Part shown: positions 7,114-13,682 of the stretch, one piece after another
Position numbering within the stretch: position 1 is the first letter of the stretch
Layout of the letters: every line of letters starts with the position of its first letter
IMG/VR virus record: IMGVR_UViG_3300020051_000035
Span: 1 to 40,630 of that record
Direction: 5' to 3' (one strand)
DNA: 40,630 bases
Source: a virus
Translations under genes and position numbers: made by a program
Notes under the pieces: model-generated
Told to the model about the DNA's origin: nothing
The model's input: only the letters and a program-made list of their open reading frames with translations
The model's database searches: none

Positions 7114-7751
7114 GGTGTGGTGTGTTTCTGGTCTTGGGTGTCGTTCTCGATGATGCTTTTCATGGTATGCTCGAAGATCTGGCCTTCGGTGAACCACGTG
7201 CTGTGTCCAAAGCTGTGGTTGCTATGATCGAACACACGTCCTGGCCATCTGGCGGCAAATTCACCTCCACGAAGGCCCATTGAGCCGTACCCAAGCCCGG
7301 CCCAGCTACCGAACACATGTGTGACCTTGGCAAACTGGAGGGCTTTGTCGTTGAGGCTGCCATAGATGTGAACACGGCCCACCACATCATTGATGAGAGC
7401 ATCCTCGAAGTCTTCTTCCTGTGCAGCCGGGGCAAACAGGTGGCACGCTGCAATCTGAGTGCCGATGTCGCGGAGCAGCCGCGCTGTGATGTCGCAGCCA
7501 TTCGAGTGGCCAACCAACACCACACGGTACCCGGCCTGCTTGGCCCTGGACACCTTGCGCGCCAGCTCATCAGTGCGCCTCCGCTGGCCGATGAACCGTG
7601 TCACAGCAGTGGTGTAATACTCGCGCCGGTCTGCACTCACACCATCAGGCGTGCGAAAGTTGATGTAATCACAGAACCGCTCGGGCCAGCCTTGGGCGTC
7701 ACCAGGGTGAAACCGGATGCCATTGATGGCCAAGAAAAAAGTTCTGCTCAT
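7110..7751 (-). CDS. Alpha/beta hydrolase (lipase/esterase-like) in the lysis cassette
   Basis: A 213-residue serine hydrolase. The nucleophile elbow is GHSNG with S83; D135 (in GSLNDKAL) and one of H176, H179 or H183 (in FDHSNHSFGH) are good candidates for the rest of the triad. The predicted strand before the elbow (YRVVLV) fits an alpha/beta-hydrolase fold. It sits between the XhlA-like membrane protein and the lipoprotein, so a role in lysis is likely, perhaps breaking lipid or ester bonds in the envelope, as LysB does in mycobacteriophages; similarity to LysB itself is not claimed. ATGA overlaps link it to both neighbours. Confidence 0.8.
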   Translation of the reverse strand: MSRTFFLAINGIRFHPGDAQGWPERFCDYINFRTPDGVSADRREYYTTAVTRFIGQRRRTDELARKVSRAKQAGYRVVLVGHSNGCDITARLLRDIGTQIAACHLFAPAAQEEDFEDALINDVVGRVHIYGSLNDKALQFAKVTHVFGSWAGLGYGSMGLRGGEFAARWPGRVFDHSNHSFGHSTWFTEGQIFEHTMKSIIENDTQDQKHTTP

Positions 7752-8044
7752 GAGGGCACCCTCCAATGCACGTAGAGGATGAGCCCCAGCACGGTCATCA
7801 CCCACACAGCCACAATGACGATCCACCTGTCCTCAAGGGACCGAATCCGTGTTGAATGGGACTCCTGGTTGGCACGGATCTGTGGCAGTTCGTTCGTGTT
7901 GAGCTTGACCGTGGCAATTTCACTGGCCAGCGTTTTGAGGGACGCCCGGACTTCCTCATGCCACCGGGCCACTGCATCAGCCTTCTCTTTGAGAAGGACT
8001 GCATTGGCCAGCTTCAGTTCGGCGGCTTCTTCTTCGGGTGTCAT
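7748..8044 (-). CDS. XhlA/holin-like membrane protein
   Basis: A 98-residue protein with a predicted coiled-coil N-terminal two thirds (AAELKLANAVLLKEKADAVA onwards) and one transmembrane helix at about residues 74-92 (IVIVAVWVMTVLGLILYV). This layout is like haemolysin XhlA-type lysis proteins. It is the best holin or holin-partner candidate in the window: it lies immediately upstream of the hydrolase, lipoprotein and endolysin genes, all joined by ATGA overlaps. The assignment rests on topology and position and not on a sequence signature. Confidence 0.65.
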   Translation of the reverse strand: MTPEEEAAELKLANAVLLKEKADAVARWHEEVRASLKTLASEIATVKLNTNELPQIRANQESHSTRIRSLEDRWIVIVAVWVMTVLGLILYVHWRVPS

Positions 8045-8322
8045 TTTTTGGCGTGTTCGATCAGTTTCTCATCAGCCTCCTGTACTGCCTTTGAAGCCTG
8101 CTCCAAGCGCAGGTCAGCAGCACATGCTTCTTCCATGAACTTATCGACCATACATCGGGCCGGTGTTTGCGCAGACCCCAAATCTTTTGTCTCTTCTTGA
8201 GCCTTGATGGCCACAGGAAGTGCTGGCCTGATGGACGCGGCCAAGTTCAGATCATCATGGGGTATGGAGAAGAACGTTGATACCATGGGGTTACGGCAAT
8301 TTTGGTTGAGGAAAAAGCCCAT
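8041..8322 (-). CDS. Hypothetical protein
   Basis: A 93-residue protein of unknown function, helical and charged in its second half (EEACAADLRLEQASKAVQEA). The start is uncertain: ATG 8322 and an upstream TTG at 8328 lie 10 and 4 bases after GGAGGAG inside the upstream gene, whereas ATG 8286 starts just beyond the upstream stop but has no Shine-Dalgarno. It ends in an ATGA overlap with the XhlA-like gene, so it is probably cotranslated with the lysis genes. Confidence 0.55.
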   Translation of the reverse strand: MGFFLNQNCRNPMVSTFFSIPHDDLNLAASIRPALPVAIKAQEETKDLGSAQTPARCMVDKFMEEACAADLRLEQASKAVQEADEKLIEHAKK

Positions 8323-8713
8323 TTGCAATCATCTCCTCCAGCGTCCGCGCCACCCCCTCGGGGTGTTCTGTTGTAGGTTGTTTGAACAATGGCGGGAACT
8401 CATCATAGACCACCATGCGGCCGCCTCGTAGTTCTTTCACCCGTGCCGACAATGCGGTCAGCGTGCCCGCAGGCAGCGCCCCAGAGCCCTCATAAGGTTG
8501 CAGCACCATCACAATAGCCGCTGCATCAGCCTGAGGATGCACGTTGATTTGATACGACGTGTCCACTTCAAGCCAGCGGCTGTCATCAAGTGCCTTGCGC
8601 CACGGGAAAAGGTATTGAGTGTCCTTTGGGCTTCGCCCAGCAGCGGGGCGGCTCAGTGACCAAAGCGCATCACTCATAACGCGTGCTGCTGGAGCTGGAA
8701 TAAAAAGTTTCAT
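8291..8713 (-). CDS. Hypothetical protein downstream of the tail adhesin
   Basis: A 140-residue protein with no motif I recognise. It contains a stretch of mixed strands and helices (DTSYQINVHPQADAAAIVMV) and a basic central helix. It follows the arabinofuranosidase-like gene with an ATGA overlap, so it may be a chaperone or accessory part of the tail fibre, but the sequence does not show this. Confidence 0.6.
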   Translation of the reverse strand: MKLFIPAPAARVMSDALWSLSRPAAGRSPKDTQYLFPWRKALDDSRWLEVDTSYQINVHPQADAAAIVMVLQPYEGSGALPAGTLTALSARVKELRGGRMVVYDEFPPLFKQPTTEHPEGVARTLEEMIANGLFPQPKLP

Positions 8714-9534
8714 TGGGCGAAATACAGGTCCTTTCCAATCTGCTGAATGGCATCTGCGTTCGTGTTTCCGACATCAGCTATCCACACCCCACCTCCATAG
8801 AATTTGGCATTGGCCACCCACAATGGGACGCCCGCTTGAGTCCCGACACCGATAAGATCAATCGTAATCGAGGTGCTTGTCTTGGTCCCGGTGGTAACCC
8901 CCACGCCGGCATTTAGCCTCGACCCCAAAGAACCTATTTGCAGCGCATGACTGCAAATGTCAGTCGTGATAGTGATGGCACCCGGTGCGGTGCCGCCCGG
9001 CTCATTCCAGTCAGGGGCAACACCGGTGCCGTAGTTGAAGGCATTGCGTTTTACGTCACTGGTTGAGTGAATATTCACACCCACCATGCCAAATCCCGGA
9101 GCCGCATTGACCGTCCAGTGCGTTGAGTCAGTCGCCGCAATGCTAAGCCCGGTCTTCATCATCGCCACGTCATTCGACCCTGTATCGGCGTAGGCATACG
9201 CCAGACCGTTCCCATCAATATCCCCTCGCGGCTGGCCGCTGGCGGCATACGTCAGATGGTTGCCATTTCCAGTCTGGTCATAAAACTGGCTGAACCACCA
9301 CGGGTCAGCGCCCACGAAGGCGCTCAAACTCGCGGCGTCAAACAGGCCTGGAGACAGCGCCGCAATGTCCAGCTCATCATCCCCAGTGCGTCGCACCCGG
9401 AACAACGGACCTGTGTAGCTCGTAAACAGCCGGTGAGACAGCCCCCAAATTGCAAGTCCATCCGCAGCATAAGCATCCAGCGGCCCCACAAAATTGGAAC
9501 CATAAGATACCAGAAGTTGTTGAGTAGCACCCAT
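8710..9534 (-). CDS. Tail adhesin with alpha-L-arabinofuranosidase B-like (lectin-fold) domain
   Basis: A 274-residue protein. Residues about 15-110 match the pattern of the ArabFuran-catal domain often found in phage tail proteins: a segment of the type AxxLRxLxxxYTGPxxRVRR (here HRLFTSYTGPLFRVRRTGDD), then DIAALSPGLFDAASLSAFVG, then FYDQTGNGNHLT. In phages this beta-sandwich usually acts in receptor binding; hydrolytic activity is unproven. The rest is rich in Gly, Thr and Asn, as in fibre proteins. It directly follows the tail-fibre gene 9534-10070 with a one-base overlap (TAATG), and probably forms the receptor-binding tip. Confidence 0.8.
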   Translation of the reverse strand: MGATQQLLVSYGSNFVGPLDAYAADGLAIWGLSHRLFTSYTGPLFRVRRTGDDELDIAALSPGLFDAASLSAFVGADPWWFSQFYDQTGNGNHLTYAASGQPRGDIDGNGLAYAYADTGSNDVAMMKTGLSIAATDSTHWTVNAAPGFGMVGVNIHSTSDVKRNAFNYGTGVAPDWNEPGGTAPGAITITTDICSHALQIGSLGSRLNAGVGVTTGTKTSTSITIDLIGVGTQAGVPLWVANAKFYGGGVWIADVGNTNADAIQQIGKDLYFAQ

Positions 9535-10070
9535 TAAGTCAATCCTGAGCCGGAGATCATCCAGCGGGTTGCGGTAATCTTAAGAGCAGTGGCAATGCCA
9601 TTGGCGGCGAGTGTGCGTGCCCCCGTGGTGCCTGCCCCCGATAGAACAAGTGTGTCAGAATCGACCGCAATTGTGATGTCACCTGCTGATGTGTCATTCA
9701 CAAAAGTGATGGCCGTGCCAACAGGGTATGCCACTGAGGCATTTGCAGGTATGGTCCAAGCACGTGGTGTGGTGTCAGCAGACGGGTGGTAAATCTGTTT
9801 GCCTGAGTCTGTGAGAACCAAGGTGTAGTCTGCTGACTGGCTGTTTTGAGGAACACCAAGATACCCCACTGAATACTCGGTGGGGGCGGTGATGTTGTTG
9901 ATGACGTCAGTGATGGTGCTTCCAGCGGGCAGGCTACCAGCCGCGACATTTGCCAATGCCACAAGGATGGCTTTGAGCACCTGTGAGTCATCCAGGTTCG
10001 GCAGAGGAGCAGTCATGCCCAGAGCCGTCATGGCACTGAAGATCTTGGCATCGGAGGCAATCTGGGACAT
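9534..10070 (-). CDS. Tail fibre/tip protein with C-terminal beta-rich phage domain
   Basis: A 178-residue protein in two parts. The first ~45 residues form a short helical module ending in DDSQVLKAILVALANVA, which is also found as a separate gene just upstream (10080-10211). The second part (from GYLGVPQNSQSADYTLVLTD, with AYPVGTAITFVNDT and a Thr/Ala-rich end) is a widespread beta-rich C-terminal domain of phage tail fibres and virion proteins. It is likely a trimeric spike or fibre portion, with the N-terminal module as the attachment part. The neighbouring adhesin gene supports this. Confidence 0.7.
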   Translation of the reverse strand: MSQIASDAKIFSAMTALGMTAPLPNLDDSQVLKAILVALANVAAGSLPAGSTITDVINNITAPTEYSVGYLGVPQNSQSADYTLVLTDSGKQIYHPSADTTPRAWTIPANASVAYPVGTAITFVNDTSAGDITIAVDSDTLVLSGAGTTGARTLAANGIATALKITATRWMISGSGLT

Positions 10071-10079
10071 GGGAAGCTT

Positions 10080-10211
10080 TTAGGAAATCAGGTTGGCAGC
10101 CACAATGAGGATCTGCTTGAGCACTTGGGAGTCGTCGCCAGCAATGGGTTCGCCGCCAAGAGCGGCTTCTGTGGCAGCGATGGCGGCGGGTGAGAACAGG
10201 ATTGAGACCAT
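10080..10211 (-). CDS. 43-residue protein homologous to the N-terminus of the tail-fibre protein
   Basis: A very short protein starting at ATG 10211. It ends in DDSQVLKQILIVAANLI, which matches DDSQVLKAILVALANVA near residue 30 of the downstream tail-fibre protein, and both have a 25-30-residue Ala-rich lead before it. It is therefore a stand-alone copy of that module. It may be a small virion or assembly factor that uses the same contact as the fibre. The reading frame continues upstream only as a shadow of the acidic gene; the ATG preceded by GAGGATAATATC is the likely start. Confidence 0.6.
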   Translation of the reverse strand: MVSILFSPAAIAATEAALGGEPIAGDDSQVLKQILIVAANLIS

Positions 10212-10215
10212 GATA

Positions 10216-10569
10216 TTATCCTCGGAGACCACCAGCCCTGACAGCCTGGCGGAGGGTTTCTTCAGCCATGGCATCGCTCTCATCCGGGTCTTCGGACTCA
10301 GAGCCCACCGGCTGGCCGTCAAATGACTCAAACACCAGACGGCCATCTTTGATCTTGGCCTTGGTGATGACCTCGAAAGTGTCACCGTCCTTGGTGCCTT
10401 GGGGCGGTTGGAAACCTTCGGGGAGCACAATGCTCATGTCATCGGCAGCAGCGGCTTCAGCAGCCTCGGCTCCCGGTGTGACCGCTTCCATGGCTTTTTC
10501 TTCGACGCTCTCGGGCTCGTCCTCGATGATTTCTTCCTCTTCAGCCATCTCGGGAAATTTCATTTTCAT
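10216..10569 (-). CDS. Acidic virion-associated hypothetical protein
   Basis: A 117-residue, strongly acidic protein (EEEEIIEDEPESVEEKAMEAV near the start), with an Ala-rich middle and a small folded-looking part (DGDTFEVITKAKIKDGRLVFESFDGQPVG). It follows the capsid gene, from which it is separated by a terminator-like hairpin. Small acidic proteins in this place can be head decoration or maturation factors, but there is no signature. Function unknown. Confidence 0.6.
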   Translation of the reverse strand: MKMKFPEMAEEEEIIEDEPESVEEKAMEAVTPGAEAAEAAAADDMSIVLPEGFQPPQGTKDGDTFEVITKAKIKDGRLVFESFDGQPVGSESEDPDESDAMAEETLRQAVRAGGLRG

Positions 10570-10589
10570 GATGCAAGGTCTGGGTGGTT

Positions 10590-10634
10590 AAAAGGCATGC
10601 CCGTCACAGAGGTGATTCTGCAAACGGGCATGCC
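10590..10634 (-). terminator. Rho-independent terminator after the capsid gene
   Basis: A perfect 11-pair inverted repeat, GGCATGCCCGT at 10594-10604 and its complement at 10624-10634, with a 19-base loop, lies 17 bases after the capsid stop in transcription order. On the minus strand the stem is followed by TTTT and then AACC. It should end most capsid transcripts while letting some continue into the downstream fibre and lysis genes. Confidence 0.75.
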
Positions 10635-10650
10635 ATGAGTTTAAATCTGA

Positions 10651-11823
10651 CTAGTAAGACGGGCAGGTGTTGCCCACCGTGGCAGGGCAGCGCAGCACCA
10701 TGATGGCGAAGGCATACTGAGTGTTCACGGTTGGCTTGAAGGCAGCCATGAGGTCAGCAGCGTAAACACCGATGGACTGGAACAGGTTGGTTTCCTTGTT
10801 CGGGATGTTGGCCCAGATCACATCACCGTTGTAGTTGACAGCCTTGAAGCTGGTACCGGCACCGAGGGAACTCTTCGGCTTCGGAGTCTGACGGATGACA
10901 GCCTTCGGATTCCAGATGTACATGACCTCGTAGAGGGCGCTGTCGTAGTCCGGGTTGACGATCTGGCTTGGGCCACCGATGGAGGAAGGGCCATCGATGT
11001 AGTAAGGCACCTGCACGTACTCGCCGCCGACGAAGTTGTAGCGCGGCATGCGGTAGTCGATGCAGTGCATGAAACCACCATAGGCACGGTCAATGCCCCA
11101 GCTCTGAAGGAGCATGGCACCGGAGTCTTTGCCCATCTGGGCGAAGCGAATGTCCTGACGAATGTTGGCGTCGTTCTGGATGATGTTCTGGCTGGCTTCA
11201 GCCGAGCAAATCAGGGTGAGCTGGGCTGCACCGTTGGAGTATGCATAAGGCTTCACACCACCGCCGTCCTGCATGATGCGGTTGTAGAGGCGATAGAGCA
11301 GGCTCTGGCTGGCGATGTAGGTGGCCGGGGTGTTGGTGAACGCGGTGCCGGTGGTGATGGTGCTCGAAGAGTTGAACACCACCTTGTTGGCCCAATACTG
11401 GAACCAATACTTGGAGCGGTCTTCCCAGAGATCGGTGATGTTGCCGACAAAGTTCTGCTTGGTCTGAGTGACCTGTTCTTCCCACTCGTAGGAGAACCGG
11501 CCATCGGTAAGACAGATGTCCGAGGACATGACCTGGTTCTGCTCGACGTAGTAGTTCTGGATGAGACGGGCAGGGGTGACAACGCCGGGGGTGAGCTGAC
11601 AGTTGTTGACGGGGGTGTCAGGAGACTGCACACGAGTCCAGCCGGAACCACCGGCAATGCCGGAGCGCAGCGTGGAGACTGTGGACGGGTTGTAGCCGAT
11701 GCCGTCAGGGAAGTTTTGCTTTTCCATGAGCATGGAGACACGACCTGTCTCACGCATTTTCTGATAGACTTGACCCTCAAGACGGGAGGCGTCAGAGGCG
11801 AAGATTTGACCGATGGTAGCCAT
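10651..11823 (-). CDS. Major capsid protein (by position)
   Basis: A 390-residue protein with no repeats or signal. It is assigned as the major capsid protein because it follows portal and scaffold genes in the standard order, has the usual length for an HK97-fold subunit, and is a self-contained transcription unit as expected for the most abundant virion protein. It has a globular, mixed composition with many Asn, Gln and aromatic residues (KYWFQYWANKVVF, YEVMYIWNPKAV). I do not recognise a specific capsid family signature, so the call depends on synteny. It is bracketed by terminators at 12054-12085 and 10590-10634. No Shine-Dalgarno precedes ATG 11823. Confidence 0.75.
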   Translation of the reverse strand: MATIGQIFASDASRLEGQVYQKMRETGRVSMLMEKQNFPDGIGYNPSTVSTLRSGIAGGSGWTRVQSPDTPVNNCQLTPGVVTPARLIQNYYVEQNQVMSSDICLTDGRFSYEWEEQVTQTKQNFVGNITDLWEDRSKYWFQYWANKVVFNSSSTITTGTAFTNTPATYIASQSLLYRLYNRIMQDGGGVKPYAYSNGAAQLTLICSAEASQNIIQNDANIRQDIRFAQMGKDSGAMLLQSWGIDRAYGGFMHCIDYRMPRYNFVGGEYVQVPYYIDGPSSIGGPSQIVNPDYDSALYEVMYIWNPKAVIRQTPKPKSSLGAGTSFKAVNYNGDVIWANIPNKETNLFQSIGVYAADLMAAFKPTVNTQYAFAIMVLRCPATVGNTCPSY

Positions 11824-12053
11824 AAAGGTGGGTGATGTGAATGGGGTGGTGTGGAAACCTCTCGTTCACGGTCAGGGCACTTTGCTCGGGCGTGACAAGA
11901 GATGTGCGTCTGCGGGTGCAGAAGCCTCTAACACGACCGGTGAGCAGCCGACCAAACCCTTGCGGGTTCCTTTAAGCTCGTCGAATTGCTTTCTTCATTG
12001 GTGAGTCACGCCAACCCGGTAAGCACGGAATTTAATCTCAAGGTGAGGATATG
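11824..12053 (-). promoter_or_regulatory. Structured leader and presumed promoter of the capsid gene
   Basis: This 230-base gap between the terminator and the capsid start has no credible gene. On the minus strand it holds a hairpin AACCC-GCAA-GGGTT with a GNRA tetraloop (11954-11967), and a smaller TCTGC-ACCC-GCAGA hairpin (11908-11921). A capsid promoter should lie here because transcription from the scaffold gene is stopped just upstream. I see no convincing -35/-10 pair. An eight-codon minus-strand reading frame (MKKAIRRA) begins near 11998 but is too short to call. Confidence 0.45.
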
Positions 12054-12085
12054 AAAAAACCCACTCCTTCGCAAGAGTGGGTTTT
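12054..12085 (-). terminator. Rho-independent terminator between scaffold and capsid genes
   Basis: A perfect 11-pair stem, AAAACCCACTC at 12056-12066 and GAGTGGGTTTT at 12075-12085, with an 8-base loop. Read on the minus strand it ends in TTTTTTC (12059-12053), the classic form. It lies 28 bases after the scaffold stop and would end portal-scaffold transcription before the capsid gene. Confidence 0.88.
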
Positions 12086-12113
12086 ATAGTTGACGGGTTA
12101 TCTAATGTCAGGC

Positions 12114-13355
12114 TCAACGGCGGCGGAAATCATCAGCCTGCCGGATCTTGGCGAAGAAGTCGTCATCATCGGCAATCGCGTTTGGGTCATCATGCTCAGT
12201 GCTGCTGGCCTGCTTGGCACCTGGCCGGGCGTTCGTGAGGCTCGCCACGGTCTTCTTCAGTTCAGCCACAGTCTTTCTCTCGGCAATCAGGGCCTTGGTG
12301 ACGACTGCCGCCACCTCAAGCCCGTGGGCCTGCATGGCACGTTCCTCGGGGTCATCGCTGATCTGCGCATTGTCCAGTGAGTCCATGAACTCCTTGCGCT
12401 CGGCCTCGGACATGCCCTTGATGATCGGGGCAATCTTCTTCTCCATCACCGACTTGCTGGCTGCCACGGCCTTCTGCCATGCTTGCTGCTGCTCGTAGGT
12501 CTGCTTGGTGCTGTCCTGCTGGGACATGGCATCTTGAGCAGCTTTGAGCTTCGCGGCATTGGTCTCAATCTGGTGGCCTTTGAGCCACGCATCGTGCAGT
12601 TGGTCTGCCTGCTTGTAAAGGGACGCCTTGATGGCGGACGGCACATTGTCAGCATCATCAATGAGCTTGTCGATGGCCACCTGCCGTTTCCAGTCGGTGG
12701 TCTCGCGCATGGCCTCGAACATCTTGTCCGGGTCCAGTTTGAACTCACCACAGATTTCTGTGATGCTGCCCTCCGCCTTGGCCAGTTTGGCGGTGACATT
12801 CTCCTTGTAGTCCTTGGTGTTTTTTACGTCGTGAACCGCCTGGAACTGACGCAGTTTCTCCAGTTCAGCCTGCACTTCCTTGGAGACGGGGTTCTTGCGC
12901 AGTTCCTCCATCTCTTTGGTCATTTTCTCGACGGTCTTGTCGAGTTCCTTGGCCCGCTTTTCCTCCTTGCGGAGCTGGTTCCAACGAGACAACTGCTTCT
13001 CGCCTTCTTCGCCTTCTTTCTTGCCTTCGGGTGGGAGTTCTTCTTTCTCTTCGCCCGTGGTTTCGTCAGCATCCGGTTCTTCCGGCTCCTCTTCGACGAC
13101 GTCCAGTTTGTCAGCCTTCTTCAATGGCTGGGCGGCAGGCTTTGCCTCAGCAGCCTTCTTGGTCTTCTCAGCGGCAGCCGGGTCAGCCGTGGCCTTCTTT
13201 TGAAGGTTGGCCGGGTGATCGTCGGCCTGACGGATCTGATCGAAGAAACTGGACTCCCCAGCCCCTTCGCCGCCTGTATCGGTGACACCGGGGGCAGCTT
13301 CAGCAGATGGGGCTTCTTGACGGAGGACGGGGCGCAGGTACATGGTGTTTAGCAT
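12114..13355 (-). CDS. Head scaffolding-like protein
   Basis: A 413-residue protein that is almost entirely charged and helical: a Glu/Lys/Pro-rich first third, then long predicted coiled coils (RWNQLRKEEKRAKELDKTVE and beyond). Composition, length and place between portal and capsid are typical of an internal scaffolding protein. A ten-residue motif occurs near both ends, FFDQIRQADD at about residue 37 and FFAKIRQADD at about 400; such terminal motifs could bind the capsid or portal. The start overlaps the end of the 109-residue gene by seven bases. A terminator follows at 12054-12085. Confidence 0.75.
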   Translation of the reverse strand: MLNTMYLRPVLRQEAPSAEAAPGVTDTGGEGAGESSFFDQIRQADDHPANLQKKATADPAAAEKTKKAAEAKPAAQPLKKADKLDVVEEEPEEPDADETTGEEKEELPPEGKKEGEEGEKQLSRWNQLRKEEKRAKELDKTVEKMTKEMEELRKNPVSKEVQAELEKLRQFQAVHDVKNTKDYKENVTAKLAKAEGSITEICGEFKLDPDKMFEAMRETTDWKRQVAIDKLIDDADNVPSAIKASLYKQADQLHDAWLKGHQIETNAAKLKAAQDAMSQQDSTKQTYEQQQAWQKAVAASKSVMEKKIAPIIKGMSEAERKEFMDSLDNAQISDDPEERAMQAHGLEVAAVVTKALIAERKTVAELKKTVASLTNARPGAKQASSTEHDDPNAIADDDDFFAKIRQADDFRRR

Positions 13356-13678
13356 TTTGGTTTCTCTTCACGAAATTCAACGGGGATCTTGTGCTCGTAG
13401 GCTCGGGCCAGCAGGTCGTTGTCGGTCTCTCCCGGTTTGATGGGTTTGGTCAGCGTCTCAAGGTCGGCAAACCCTTGGTTCACTCCGCTCATGAGCATGT
13501 ACCTGCGACCAAACACAATATCGGCCAGCGCGGAGACCTCCTGCTGGTTCGGCGGTTTCGGGACTGCCGCCCCTTTGATGATGCCGATGGCCAGTTGAAG
13601 AACGGGGTCTTTCAACAGCTCGGCCAGTTTGTCACGGTACTCGGGTTTTTGCCTGAAGGCTTGGGCTTCTTCTGTCAT
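13349..13678 (-). CDS. Small hypothetical protein between portal and scaffold
   Basis: A 109-residue soluble protein with a helical N-terminus (EEAQAFRQKPEYRDKLAELL) and a basic centre; no family recognised. Phages often have a small head protein at this position, so a role in head assembly is possible. It starts five bases after the portal stop and overlaps the scaffold start, so all three are likely translated from one message. Confidence 0.6.
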   Translation of the reverse strand: MTEEAQAFRQKPEYRDKLAELLKDPVLQLAIGIIKGAAVPKPPNQQEVSALADIVFGRRYMLMSGVNQGFADLETLTKPIKPGETDNDLLARAYEHKIPVEFREEKPKC

Positions 13679-13682
13679 AATG

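Noticed and set aside
11970-11998. An eight-codon leader peptide (MKKAIRRA) upstream of the capsid gene.
   Set aside because: Too short to support, no ribosome site, and not near the gene it would regulate.
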